Shown here piece after piece: positions 36,489-45,498 of a stretch of DNA of 64,000 nt; position 1 is the stretch's first letter, and every line of letters starts with the position of its first letter. Origin of the DNA: CAZDXB01 sp964509335 (lineage in GTDB: Bacteria > Bacteroidota > Ignavibacteria > Kapaibacteriales > UBA2268). Under the pieces are notes generated by a model. The model made no database searches. It saw nothing but the letters and a program-made list of their open reading frames with translations, and was not told the DNA's origin. The stretch covers positions 1 to 64,000 of the forward strand of contig CAZDXB010000003.1 in assembly GCA_964509335.1 (NCBI GenBank), read 5' to 3'. Both the position numbers and the translations under genes were made by a program.

Positions 36489-37337
36489 TTATAAAGAAAA
36501 AACGTTTAGCGAAGTTTCGTAATCTAACATTATTTTTTTGTGATAATCCGTAAAGAAGCTTTTGGGTAAGCTAAGATAGTCCCATATTTCGTAATTTGGC
36601 TCTTGAACTAAACTATCGCCCGGGAAGCCGTAATCCATCATACGAGCGGCGATGTCCGCTATGTGGACGCAGGCGGCTAAGCGGTCGAAGCCTTCGTCTG
36701 TTTTTCCTATATAATGAAATCTGATAGCTTTTTTCATCTCGGGGGGTAGTTTCCATTTATCGGCTATTAATTCTCCGGCGACGTTATGCGTTACTCCTAA
36801 TAGTTTTTTTTCTGCTTCGCGTATAACGACTTTTTTTTCCGAGGAGTATTTCAGGACGTCGGAATATTGAGTTTCGAGATTTTTTATGAATAGCAGTTTG
36901 CCTATGTCGTGAAGAATTCCTGTAACGAAATAATTTTCGAGATTTGGGGCGTTTGTTTCGGCGCCTATTATTCGCGTTACAACTCCCACGGCGATTGAAT
37001 GTTTCCATAAATCTATTGGGTTGTAATCGTCTAGAAGCTCGGTTTTTCGAAAAAGATTTATTACGGACATAGCTAAGATAAGATTTTTTACTTCTTCGAA
37101 TCCGACGTAGAAGATAGCGTCGGTAATAGTTCCGACTCTTGATTTTAACGCGTAAATAGGGGAATTAGCCGCTTTTAGGATTTTAGAGGCGGAAGATTGG
37201 TCCGAACAAATAATATTGGCGGCGTCGGACGGAGTCGAGTAAGGATTGCTCATAACTTCGGAGAGAGCTGTGTATATTGTCGGCAGAGTCGGGAACTCTT
37301 TTACGCCTTTAATCAATTTTTTGACTATATCTTCCAT
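36489..37337 (-). CDS. HDOD domain signalling protein
   Basis: A 282-residue HDOD protein: EFPTLPTIYTALSEVM, SDQSSASKILKAANSPIYAL, ITDAIFYVGFEEVKNLILAMSV read as the usual motifs, and GILHDIGKLLF as the HD-like core. HDOD proteins act in regulatory circuits without a conserved catalytic activity (family knowledge). It is one base from the upstream DUF3391-like gene's stop and 21 bases before the GAF/PAS kinase, so all four signalling genes should be co-expressed. Confidence 0.9.
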   Translation of the reverse strand: MEDIVKKLIKGVKEFPTLPTIYTALSEVMSNPYSTPSDAANIICSDQSSASKILKAANSPIYALKSRVGTITDAIFYVGFEEVKNLILAMSVINLFRKTELLDDYNPIDLWKHSIAVGVVTRIIGAETNAPNLENYFVTGILHDIGKLLFIKNLETQYSDVLKYSSEKKVVIREAEKKLLGVTHNVAGELIADKWKLPPEMKKAIRFHYIGKTDEGFDRLAACVHIADIAARMMDYGFPGDSLVQEPNYEIWDYLSLPKSFFTDYHKKIMLDYETSLNVFSL

Positions 37338-37338
37338 T

Positions 37339-37665
37339 TTATTTACGTTCCTTGCTCGATTTTAATTTAATAAGCGCGCCAAGTCTGAATAAATCGTTTT
37401 CTATCGGATTTCTCGGGAACCATAGCATTCTAGCTCTAAGTGATTTTTTCGCTTTTTCGATTTGTTCGTTAGTGAATTCGATTTCTTCTTCTAATTTGTC
37501 AGACTCGATTGAAATCGATTTAATATTCCATACTTTTAGGAGTTTTATATGCGATTTTTTTAGTTTAGCTCCGGCGGGCAATAGGGCGGCGCCGTTTTTA
37601 TTTAAAATCGGCTCGGCTAATATCATTCCGTCCGTTATTTCCTCAGGTTCTATATAGTTAGGCAT
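37339..37665 (-). CDS. small DUF3391-like domain protein
   Basis: A 108-residue protein with ITDGMILAEPILNKNGAALL, LPAGAKLKKSHIKLLKVWNIKSI and a Glu-rich stretch. This is the domain often placed in front of HD-GYP or HDOD output domains; here it is a separate gene ending one base before the HDOD gene. It may be a split version of that architecture and could bind the HDOD protein (inference). Confidence 0.65.
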   Translation of the reverse strand: MPNYIEPEEITDGMILAEPILNKNGAALLPAGAKLKKSHIKLLKVWNIKSISIESDKLEEEIEFTNEQIEKAKKSLRARMLWFPRNPIENDLFRLGALIKLKSSKERK

Positions 37666-37682
37666 TGACGTTTCGGATTAAA

Positions 37683-38456
37683 TTAAACAAAATCGTCGAA
37701 TGTTTTTTTCATTTCTTTTAAAATACCTAAAAATTTTCTATTTGTAAAATTTAGACTTATCGGAGTTATAGATACGTAGCCTAAATTTATCGCTGAGTCG
37801 TCCGATTCAACGCCGTCGTCGTTAATTTGATACTCGCCGGAAAACCAATAATATTCTCTTCCAAATGGGTCCACACGTTTTTCGTAGTGGTCTTTCCAAA
37901 ACGAGTCGCTTAATTTTGTTATTTTAAAGCCTTTTATTTTCTCTTTAGGTAGATAAGGTATATTTACGTTAAGAAAAGCGTCTTTTGGGACGTTGAATTC
38001 CTTAATTTTTGACACGATGTACTTAGCGTATTCGGCGGCTGTTTTCGGGTCGGCTTTTCGGGAGAATGAATCCATAGATATCGCTATCGAGGGTATGCCT
38101 AGGAGCATTCCTTCGGTAGCCGCCGCCACCGTTCCCGAGTATAATATATTGACGGAAGTGTTTCTGCCGAAATTAATTCCCGAGACGACTAAATCGGGTT
38201 TTTCGTCCAAAAGAACCGAAAGGGCTAATTTGACGCTGTCGCTTGGCGTTCCGTTAACCGCTACGCCTAATTTTTCTCCGTTTAAATTAAAGGAGTGAAC
38301 TCTTAGCGGATTTTCTATCGTTAAGGCGTGTCCGGTAGCGCTTTGTTGGCTCGCCGGCGCGGCTACGAAAATGTCGCCTAAATCCCTAAGCGATTTAGCT
38401 AGTTCTTTCAAACCAGCCGAATCGACGCCGTCGTCGTTTGTAACTAGTATTTTCAT
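37683..38456 (-). CDS. surE: 5'-nucleotidase SurE
   Basis: SurE is a metal-dependent nucleoside monophosphate and polyphosphate phosphatase. The 257-residue protein has ILVTNDDGVDSAGL with metal-binding Asp8-Asp9, APASQQSATGHALTI, NGTPSDSVKLAL and SGINFGRNTS. The length is typical. Its start overlaps the rseP stop by four bases (ATGA-type), so the two genes are coupled. Confidence 0.95.
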   Translation of the reverse strand: MKILVTNDDGVDSAGLKELAKSLRDLGDIFVAAPASQQSATGHALTIENPLRVHSFNLNGEKLGVAVNGTPSDSVKLALSVLLDEKPDLVVSGINFGRNTSVNILYSGTVAAATEGMLLGIPSIAISMDSFSRKADPKTAAEYAKYIVSKIKEFNVPKDAFLNVNIPYLPKEKIKGFKITKLSDSFWKDHYEKRVDPFGREYYWFSGEYQINDDGVESDDSAINLGYVSITPISLNFTNRKFLGILKEMKKTFDDFV

Positions 38457-39820
38457 CTGGTTAAATCTATATAAAAGACGAAAATCATAAGCAGCACTAA
38501 AATCACCATTCCCACTTGCTGAATTGCCAGCTTCAATTTTAGCGGTAGTTCTCTTCGTATAACCGCTTCTATCAGTATTATAACCAAATGTCCGCCGTCG
38601 AGAGCGGGGAAGGGCAAGATATTGATAACCGCCAGCATTACGGATAGAAGCGCGAGGAAGTTGAAAAAGTTAAGCAAGCCTCGCTGCGCTTCCTGCGACG
38701 CCATTTGGGCTATCGCTATCGGTCCGCCTACGGATTGTTTAACGCCGATGTTGCCTTCGAACATCTGAGCTACCGAGTCGATTATTAATGTTATCGTTTT
38801 GTATGTTTGCTTAGCGCCCGAAGCGAGAGAGGCGAACAATCCAAATTCTTCGTGAGTAACCGGTCCGGTGTAGGCTTGAGATATTCCAACCCCTATCATT
38901 CCTTCGCTCGTCGGCTTTATTGAGTCGGACATTGTTTTGTTGCCGCGCTTCCATTTCAAGAAAAGGGGCGTTTCGGCGTTTGCCTTGACTATTTTTTGGA
39001 ATTGCGTAGTCGCCGTGATTCTTTTGCCGTTTACGGATACAATCGTGTCGCCTTTCTTTAGACCGATTTTACCGGCGGGTTTAAGCGATAACACCGTCGT
39101 TAAATAAGTTTTGAGGTTGTTGGGAAAGATTCCGATGGATTTTTTATCGGAAAGTTGTTTGATGATTTTTTTCCCGTCGGCTTTTAACGTTATTCGCTTT
39201 CCGTTTCTAATAGCTTTTATCGTTTTCTGTTCGCCGATATTTTCAAGGGATAAAGTTCTTAAGAATTCGTCCCAATCGTTTATTTCTTTTCCGCTAATCT
39301 CGATTATTTTATCGTTCGGTTGTAATCCTATTTGCGCGCCGACGGAGCTGTCGCGAACGGCTCCTACGGTCGTAGTCGCCCAGTAATCTTTGCCTTGGAT
39401 TTGCGTGATAAAAGCGAATACCAGAGCGGCAAAAATGAGATTCATCAGAACGCCGCCGCTTATCGTTATGAATTTTTGAAATGGATTTTTAGCCCGAAAT
39501 TCCCAAGGCTGCGGCTCTTCTTGGGAGTAATTCGAGTCGAGCGACTCGTCCACCATTCCCTCGATTTTAACGTATCCGCCTATTGGCAAAATCGAAACGC
39601 GGTAATCGGTTTTTCCTTCGCCGTCGAAGTCTTTTGGCAATTTGCCAAAAGTAAAGCCGAGTTTCTTATTCCATCCGAACAATCTCGACCCCATACCAAG
39701 AGCGAAGACGTCAACTCGCATTTTGGAGAGTCGGGCGCAAATGAAGTGGCCAAATTCGTGAACGAAAACAAGTATGCCGATGGCGATGATGAAATATATT
39801 AAAGATGATAAAAAGCCCAT
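38453..39820 (-). CDS. rseP: site-2 zinc metalloprotease RseP
   Basis: An intramembrane protease of the S2P family, 455 residues. Zinc ligands are His and His in VHEFGHFICARL near residue 21 and Asp in FPALDGGHL near residue 400. Two PDZ domains lie between, with GAVRDSSVGAQIGLQPNDKI and AGKIGLKKGDTIVSVNGKRI. The last membrane helices close the fold. RseP clears membrane segments cut by a first protease, for example anti-sigma factors or signal peptides (family knowledge). It is between dxr and surE, a common bacterial grouping with envelope genes. Confidence 0.95.
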   Translation of the reverse strand: MGFLSSLIYFIIAIGILVFVHEFGHFICARLSKMRVDVFALGMGSRLFGWNKKLGFTFGKLPKDFDGEGKTDYRVSILPIGGYVKIEGMVDESLDSNYSQEEPQPWEFRAKNPFQKFITISGGVLMNLIFAALVFAFITQIQGKDYWATTTVGAVRDSSVGAQIGLQPNDKIIEISGKEINDWDEFLRTLSLENIGEQKTIKAIRNGKRITLKADGKKIIKQLSDKKSIGIFPNNLKTYLTTVLSLKPAGKIGLKKGDTIVSVNGKRITATTQFQKIVKANAETPLFLKWKRGNKTMSDSIKPTSEGMIGVGISQAYTGPVTHEEFGLFASLASGAKQTYKTITLIIDSVAQMFEGNIGVKQSVGGPIAIAQMASQEAQRGLLNFFNFLALLSVMLAVINILPFPALDGGHLVIILIEAVIRRELPLKLKLAIQQVGMVILVLLMIFVFYIDLTR

Positions 39821-39824
39821 TTTT

Positions 39825-40994
39825 TCAATTCAAATTATTTTTTACAAACTGTTTTGTGAATTCTCTCGTTCCGACGTCCGTTTCTATTATTTCTTGCAAA
39901 CTAGGATTAGATATTATTTCGACGTTCTCAAGCGCGGCGCCTATGCATTTTGGAATATCGACGAACTTAATCTTTTCTTCGAGGAGCGAGAAGACGGCTA
40001 TTTCGTTGGCGGCGTTTAATATAGCCGGAGCCGAGCCTCCAGTGTCCAGAGTTTCGAAAGCTAATTTTAGACAAGGGAACTTTTCATAATCGGGTTTTTT
40101 GAAAGTTAAGCTGTGTAATTCCGTTAAATCGAGCTTGGGGAAATCGAATTTCAGTCTTTCGGGGTATGTTAAAGCGTAAGATATCGGCACTCTCATATCC
40201 GGCAAGCCCAATTGCGCTTTAACGGAGCCGTCGATAAATTGGACTAAAGAGTGAACTATGCTTTGCGGATGAATCAATACGTCGATTTGGTTTGGATTAA
40301 GCCCGAATAGCCAGTAGGCTTCTATCACTTCAAACCCCTTGTTCATCATAGTCGCCGAGTCGATTGTTATTTTGGAGCCCATTTCCCAGTTAGGATGCTT
40401 AAGAGCTTGACCGACCGTTAAATTTTTGAATTCTTTTTTGGGAGTTTCGAAAAAAGGACCTCCCGAAGCCGTTAGTATAATTTTTTCGATTTCCTCGACG
40501 TTTTCGCCGACGATGCACTGCAGAATAGCGCTGTGTTCGCTATCGACGGCGATAATTTCCGTTCCTTTTTCTTTGGCGGCTTTTGTGATAATAGAGCCTG
40601 CGGAGACTAAAGTTTCCTTGTTGGCTAAGGCTACGGTAGTTTTTGAGTCAATAGCCGCGAGAGTAGGCTGAACCCCGCTGAAACCGACCAGCGCAGATAA
40701 AACCAAATCGTTTTCCTCGCTTCCGGCGGCTTCTATTATACCTTCTTTGCCTTTTAATATTTTTACGTCGGACTTTATTTCTCGTTTAAGTTTCTTCCAA
40801 GAGCTTTCGTTTGAGACGGCGACGCCCTTTGGTTTGTATTTCTCGATTTGTTTCTCTAATAGCTCTATGTTTTTGTTGGCGGTCAGATAAGCTATTTCAA
40901 AGCGGTTTGACATACCGTCGATTACTTCCAACGCTTGAGCGCCTATCGAACCTGTTGAACCTAATATTGTTAAAGTTTTCTTCTCTTTCGCCAT
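39825..40994 (-). CDS. dxr: 1-deoxy-D-xylulose 5-phosphate reductoisomerase
   Basis: Dxr makes methylerythritol phosphate with NADPH, the first committed MEP step. The 389-residue protein has the nucleotide-binding ILGSTGSIGAQALEVI, ALANKETLVSAG, the metal and substrate residues in AVDSEHSAILQC, ILTASGGPFF, and HPNWEMGSKITIDSATMMNKGFEV read in pieces, as expected. It is four bases upstream of rseP. With ispF at 1.6 kb it shows a working MEP pathway. Confidence 0.96.
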   Translation of the reverse strand: MAKEKKTLTILGSTGSIGAQALEVIDGMSNRFEIAYLTANKNIELLEKQIEKYKPKGVAVSNESSWKKLKREIKSDVKILKGKEGIIEAAGSEENDLVLSALVGFSGVQPTLAAIDSKTTVALANKETLVSAGSIITKAAKEKGTEIIAVDSEHSAILQCIVGENVEEIEKIILTASGGPFFETPKKEFKNLTVGQALKHPNWEMGSKITIDSATMMNKGFEVIEAYWLFGLNPNQIDVLIHPQSIVHSLVQFIDGSVKAQLGLPDMRVPISYALTYPERLKFDFPKLDLTELHSLTFKKPDYEKFPCLKLAFETLDTGGSAPAILNAANEIAVFSLLEEKIKFVDIPKCIGAALENVEIISNPSLQEIIETDVGTREFTKQFVKNNLN

Positions 40995-41015
40995 TTTTTC
41001 AAAAAGTATTTGGAT

Positions 41016-42668
41016 TTACTGAATATAATCTTGAGTAATGTCTTTTTGGTTTTTAACTGAGAAAAATCTGAAATCGTCTATTCTTAGATGGTCGCTTTGC
41101 TTCAATTTGATTTTAACGAAATACTTAATCATTATTTTAGTGAGCCTCGACAAAGTTCCTTCGGTTAAATACTCGGCTATATGCGGATGAACGTGCAAAC
41201 GCAGTCTGAACTCTTTTGAGTGCGCTCTGAAATTTTTTAGCCATCTTTCGATAGCGTTGGAAACTATGGATTTGGAGATGATTCTGCCGGAGCCTTTGCA
41301 CATTGGGCATTCTTCGCTGATTTTTTCAGCTATGTTTAGATTTATTCTCTGACGCGTCATTTGCAGCACGCTTAATTGCGTCAGTGGATAAACCATCGTT
41401 TTAGCTCTGTCTCGGCTTATCTCTTTTTTCATTTCTTCAAATATCTTTTTGCGGTATTTCTGTTGGCTGACGTCTATCATATCGATTAATATCAAGCCGC
41501 CGATGTCTCGCAAACGGATTTGGCGAGCGATTTCTATCACCGCCTCTAAATTAGTTAAGTAAGCGTTCTTTTCTTGTTTGTCCTCGCCGGTAGAGCGTCC
41601 TGAGTTAACGTCGATTACGACCATCGCTTCGGTTTGGTCGATTACGATGGAGCCGCCGCTAGGAAGATTAACTCGCCGTTTGTATGTTTTTTCCAATTCC
41701 TTTTCAATGCCGAAGTGGTCGAAAATTGGTTGCTTGCCGGCGTATAATTCAATTTTGTTTATTATGCTGGGAGAAGCCGTTTTAAGATAATTGATTATTT
41801 CTTTGTGCATCTTTTTAGAATCGACGATAACCCTTTTGACTTCTCTTGTGAATAAGTCGCGCACGACGCTTTTCGCTATGTGTAAATCTTGGTATAAGAG
41901 AGTTGGGGGTTCGGCGTTTCTAACTTTTTCTTCTATTTCTTTCCAAATGTCGAGCAAACTTTTCCAGTCGTTAAGCAGTTCTTTGTCGTTCTTGTTGATG
42001 GCGGCGGTTCTTATTATACAGCCGTAATTTTTCGGCAATATTTTGCGCGCCAAATAGCGCAGCCTGCGTCTTTCTTGATATGAATTGATTTTGCGAGAAA
42101 TGCCGATTAAATTGTCGAACGGCAAAAGAACCGTGTGTCTTCCGGGTATTCCGATTTTTGTCGTTACTTTCACGCCTTTTGTGCTGTAAGCTTCCCGCAC
42201 AATCTGAACGATTACGTTTTGTTTCGGCTCGATATTTATCTTTACTTTGCCGAGTTTTTTCGTTTCGAATGTAACGTTGGAGTTGACGTTTCGCCTCATC
42301 GCTTGCGTTTTTCTTAACGCTACTTCAGTGTCGTTGTCGGCGGAATTATATTTGTTGCGGCGTTTGGGTTTTGGTTTTGGTTTCTTTTTTTTGGAGCCGT
42401 GTTTTCGCTCGTCTTCTTCGTCGGTTATTAAGTTTTCCATCGACTCGTCCACGTCCGAAAAGTGGAGGAATGCGTCTTGCTTTTGTCCGATGTCGATGAA
42501 AGCGGCGTTAATCGAGGGGACGATTCTGGTAACTTTTCCCAAGTATATATTCCCGATTTCTCGCGCCTTGTCGGGAAGCTCTATGAACAATTCGGCGAGT
42601 TTGCCGTTTTCGGTAATCGCTATCCTTTCCTCGTTCAAGGTAGAATTTATTATTATCTCTTTTTCCAT
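41016..42668 (-). CDS. rng: ribonuclease G/E family endoribonuclease
   Basis: A 550-residue RNase E/G-type enzyme. The S1 domain at the N terminus (GNIYLGKVTRIVPSINAAFI with IGQKQDAFLH) is interrupted by a Lys/Arg-rich insertion around residues 90-125. The catalytic core has AMVVIDVNSGRS and ILIDMIDV, giving the two metal-binding Asp residues, and RQRIN. The zinc-link appears as CPMCKGSGR near residue 440. It lacks the long RNase E scaffold tail, so it is RNase G-like. It heads the minus-strand run rng-dxr-rseP-surE and beyond. Confidence 0.93.
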   Translation of the reverse strand: MEKEIIINSTLNEERIAITENGKLAELFIELPDKAREIGNIYLGKVTRIVPSINAAFIDIGQKQDAFLHFSDVDESMENLITDEEDERKHGSKKKKPKPKPKRRNKYNSADNDTEVALRKTQAMRRNVNSNVTFETKKLGKVKINIEPKQNVIVQIVREAYSTKGVKVTTKIGIPGRHTVLLPFDNLIGISRKINSYQERRRLRYLARKILPKNYGCIIRTAAINKNDKELLNDWKSLLDIWKEIEEKVRNAEPPTLLYQDLHIAKSVVRDLFTREVKRVIVDSKKMHKEIINYLKTASPSIINKIELYAGKQPIFDHFGIEKELEKTYKRRVNLPSGGSIVIDQTEAMVVIDVNSGRSTGEDKQEKNAYLTNLEAVIEIARQIRLRDIGGLILIDMIDVSQQKYRKKIFEEMKKEISRDRAKTMVYPLTQLSVLQMTRQRINLNIAEKISEECPMCKGSGRIISKSIVSNAIERWLKNFRAHSKEFRLRLHVHPHIAEYLTEGTLSRLTKIMIKYFVKIKLKQSDHLRIDDFRFFSVKNQKDITQDYIQ

Positions 42669-42750
42669 CTCCTAAATTTCTTCCTTTATGCCTAATCTAT
42701 AAATCAATAAATATAACTAATTTGATATTAATATTAAAGTTATTAATCTC

Positions 42751-42770
42751 AAGCGAAAAAACAAAAAAAA
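42751..42770 (-). terminator. T-rich terminator of the SRP RNA
   Basis: On the minus strand the closing stem of the SRP RNA is followed directly by TTTTTTTTGTTTTTTCGC, which forms an intrinsic terminator with the RNA's own helix. Confidence 0.75.
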
Positions 42771-42868
42771 GGACCAAGTTTTCCGCGGCGCCCTGAAATC
42801 TTGCCGACCGCTGCTTCCTTCCGGACCTGACGGGATTGAGCAAGCCTCAGTCGCGCGGGACTTGGTCC
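42771..42868 (-). ncRNA. ffs: signal recognition particle RNA (4.5S type)
   Basis: A 98-base hairpin RNA on the minus strand, with ends GGACCAAG and CTTGGTCC pairing. The apical part carries the SRP hallmark GTCAGGTCCGGAAGGAAGCA with a GGAA tetraloop and asymmetric bulges where Ffh binds. It targets nascent membrane and secreted proteins together with Ffh. Confidence 0.96.
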
Positions 42869-42873
42869 AATTA

Positions 42874-42905
42874 CAAAATTAGGCAATATTAGCCTGATTT
42901 CCAAA
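42874..42905 (-). promoter_or_regulatory. promoter of the SRP RNA gene
   Basis: On the minus strand TTTG (42905-42902), exactly 20 bases, then TAATTTTG (42881-42874), a perfect TTTG-N20-TAnnTTTG match, five bases before the RNA's first base. Confidence 0.8.
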
Positions 42906-42931
42906 AAAGATTGAAATTCGTTCAAAAATAT

Positions 42932-42963
42932 TTTGTAAGAAAGTCAAATTCTTGTTAAATTTG
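42932..42963 (+). promoter_or_regulatory. promoter of tRNA-Arg
   Basis: TTTG at 42932-42935, 20 bases, then TAAATTTG at 42956-42963, a perfect TTTG-N20-TAnnTTTG match ending ten bases before the tRNA. It points away from the SRP RNA promoter. Confidence 0.8.
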
Positions 42964-42973
42964 TAATCTTTAC

Positions 42974-43047
42974 GCGCCAGTAGCTCAGCTGGATAGAGCA
43001 ACAGCCTTCTAAGCTGTGGGTCGCAGGTTCGAATCCTGCCTGGCGTA
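42974..43047 (+). tRNA. tRNA-Arg (TCT)
   Basis: A 74-base cloverleaf: acceptor GCGCCAG with CUGGCGU (first pair G-U), D-arm AGCUCAGCUGGAUAGAGCA, anticodon stem ACAGC/GCUGU around CUUCUAA (anticodon UCU, arginine), T-arm GCAGGUUCGAAUCCUGC, discriminator A. CCA is not encoded. Confidence 0.95.
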
Positions 43048-43339
43048 CTATTTTAAGCTACCGTTGTCGTTCTTGTCTCTCTTAAATTCGACGTGAAAAT
43101 CAGGAAAATTTTGTAAGCGATTGACCTTTACGCTCGATTTTTTTTCTTAAAAGCCTATAATTAAAAAAACAAGCTCTCAAACTCAAGAATAATTCAGCGA
43201 ATTGGAATAAATATATTTGCTCTTTCTAAAATTCTTGATATAAAAATCGAATAATTAATAAAAATTAATTTTTTTTTAAAAGTTATTTATTATTTTAAAA
43301 TAAATAATGTTTCCACAATCGATAAAAGGGGTGTAAACA

Positions 43340-44341
43340 ATGAAATCCATAATTAAACCCAAGTTGTTCAGCTTTTTCGTTATAATTATAATACTGTCGG
43401 CTTTCTTCAGCGGGAAAAGCCAAGCAAAGGATTGTACGTCCAAGACTTTTACGGGAAGTTATTTTGATATTGATTATCTTACGACGTTTCCGGATTACGA
43501 CCTCGAAATGCCCTATGAAGTTCTTCTGGGCTATGTCGCTCTCGATACCGTATGTTATTACGGAGATTGGGAAGAATTTGCGGATTTTATGTCGAGACAG
43601 GAGAATAACGATACTTTAAAAACTATAATGAAACATTACTATCACGTAGTTGATTGGGACCCAATAAAATTTATGCAGTCGAGATTTTACGGCGATACTG
43701 CAATGGATATAACAGTAAGAAACGTTAGAGAAGGACTTGATTATTTAATCGAAGAAAAATCCGACAATCCGTATCTGGATTATACTTTATGCCATACCGA
43801 TATAATCGCGCGCGTTTTAGTTACCGACACGGTTAGTTGGGTTGATAGCGCTTCGTATGTGGGTCCTGGAGTAACAGTTCAGTGCGAATTAATCGACCCG
43901 ATAAAAGGGAAAATTATTCCGGAAATAACCGGACCGGATCCTTTAGCCAAAAAGAATAATCCGCCTGAAATACAAAAAACTAGCGCGGACTCGGGCAAAA
44001 CGCTGATTTTCGATTATTGCTTAGGCTGGCAAAGGAAATCAGACGACGGGGAATTTCTTACTATGAGGGATTCTACTGGGGCGCCTTGGATTAAAGAAGG
44101 CAAGGAATATCTAGTGTTTTTAAATCTTATCGTTGAATGCGTGGACCATAATATTATTCGTTATGAGCTAAGGACCGTTGATTTCCACAAATCTTCAACG
44201 GGGCTATTATACCCAGTTGAAAACGGAATAGTATATTCTCCGCTCGACGATTTTGGTTTCGGGACGGGCTTGACTGTCTCCGAATTCAAAACCGCCTTGG
44301 AAAACCGGATAAATCAAATCAAAAATTTTAACGCCGAATAA
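43340..44341 (+). CDS. exported protein of unknown function, paralogue of the 45499 gene
   Basis: A 333-residue protein with a signal peptide ending near SGKSQA (about residue 29). No known domain is recognised. It shares a layout with the gene at 45499: a DLEMPYEVLLGYV segment near the N terminus, a central VQCELIDPIKGKIIP, and near the C terminus PVENGIVYSPLDDFGFG with LTVSEFKTALENRINQI. Unlike that relative it has no T9SS tail. It lies 18 bases before the metzincin-like gene, so the three form an operon. Confidence 0.65.
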   Translation: MKSIIKPKLFSFFVIIIILSAFFSGKSQAKDCTSKTFTGSYFDIDYLTTFPDYDLEMPYEVLLGYVALDTVCYYGDWEEFADFMSRQENNDTLKTIMKHYYHVVDWDPIKFMQSRFYGDTAMDITVRNVREGLDYLIEEKSDNPYLDYTLCHTDIIARVLVTDTVSWVDSASYVGPGVTVQCELIDPIKGKIIPEITGPDPLAKKNNPPEIQKTSADSGKTLIFDYCLGWQRKSDDGEFLTMRDSTGAPWIKEGKEYLVFLNLIVECVDHNIIRYELRTVDFHKSSTGLLYPVENGIVYSPLDDFGFGTGLTVSEFKTALENRINQIKNFNAE

Positions 44342-44358
44342 TATAATGAGGTTGAAAT

Positions 44359-45492
44359 ATGAAAAAAGTAATAGTAATGTTCGTTGCTTTATTAATTTAC
44401 AATCCGCTCGATTGTCAAGAGCCGCAGTGCGGCGAATATCTGGATTGTTCTAATACAGAAACGGCGCATAGATATTGCGACGAAGACGGTAAAACGATTA
44501 CAAAATGCGTTCAGAATCCCTACAAAACCGAATGGGGAACACCTATGAGAATCCCTGAAGCAAATAAGCCAATATGCTTGAAATTCGATGGCTCAGGACC
44601 AGATTTAGTTCTTGCTAACAGTTGTACTGTTCGTGAGAAAAATGCTTATTGCAAATCGGATTTTGAAAACGATATGAACTGGGCGCTCAATGAATGGCTG
44701 TGCTTGTGCGGTATGGAAGAAGAAGAATGCCAGTGTGAAATTGATATTAAATTTAGCGAGAACAAAGATAATTTCAAAAATCCAGATACGCAAACTTCTA
44801 CCAATACACTATATCTTAATCCTGAAAATGTATTAAATAGTAATTGTGAAATCGACTGTAGTAAGTTAACAATATTACTTAATTACACCGATGAGTTCTG
44901 CGGAGAACATAAAGGCAAGGAGGGAGATTATGTTTATGACCATTTTTTTGTTTCGGATTGTGGAGAAGAAACATTTGAAGAAAAAGGAATTCGAAATTGT
45001 GTTAATTTAAAATCTGTTATTTTATATCAACTTGCCTGTATATTTGGTTTTGGCGAACTTTGGAATGGACCGTGTTATGATGGCGCTGGTGTTATGCATT
45101 CCAGTTACAGTCGTGCTCCAGATGGTTATTCAAAGCGTCCTGCAACTCCACATATATCAACTAAAAATGATAAGTGCACTTTTATGAAACTTTATTGCCC
45201 CGAACTGGCGGCTACATTAGTGGAGGACGAGTTACAAGAAAACCGATGCGAAGCTTATATTTTTAACGGTCAAGTTACTTTGTTTTTTGAAACAAAAACT
45301 TATTCAAGGAATGTTAATATCGAGCTATATAGCATATTAGGCGAGAAAGTTGTTAGCCGTAGGGAAAACAATCTGACTGCAGGGGAGCATTCAATTGCAA
45401 TTAATTCCGAAAATCTAACTCCCGGCATATATTTCGCTAAAATAGAAAGCGAAAATCATCGTCAAATAAAGAAGTTAATAATATTAAGGTAA
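44359..45492 (+). CDS. metzincin-like exported protein with T9SS tail, active site lost
   Basis: A 377-residue, Cys-rich exported protein. The central region looks like a matrixin-type metalloprotease: MNWALNEWLC, a DIKFSENKDNF strand, then KSVILYQLACIFGFGEL (218-234), aligned with HExxHxxGxxH, and a Met-turn-like GAGVMHSS with Met246. All three zinc His and the catalytic Glu are replaced (Tyr223, Gln224, Cys227, Glu233), so it should be inactive. The last 75 residues (VTLFFETKTYSRNVNIELYS, then GIYFAKIES and KKLIILR) form a type A T9SS sorting domain. It is between two related genes. Confidence 0.65.
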   Translation: MKKVIVMFVALLIYNPLDCQEPQCGEYLDCSNTETAHRYCDEDGKTITKCVQNPYKTEWGTPMRIPEANKPICLKFDGSGPDLVLANSCTVREKNAYCKSDFENDMNWALNEWLCLCGMEEEECQCEIDIKFSENKDNFKNPDTQTSTNTLYLNPENVLNSNCEIDCSKLTILLNYTDEFCGEHKGKEGDYVYDHFFVSDCGEETFEEKGIRNCVNLKSVILYQLACIFGFGELWNGPCYDGAGVMHSSYSRAPDGYSKRPATPHISTKNDKCTFMKLYCPELAATLVEDELQENRCEAYIFNGQVTLFFETKTYSRNVNIELYSILGEKVVSRRENNLTAGEHSIAINSENLTPGIYFAKIESENHRQIKKLIILR

Positions 45493-45498
45493 ACCAAG

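Noticed and set aside
45001..45060. Active matrixin protease
   Set aside because: The HExxHxxGxxH positions read Tyr, Gln, Cys, Gly and Glu, so zinc binding in the usual way is not possible.
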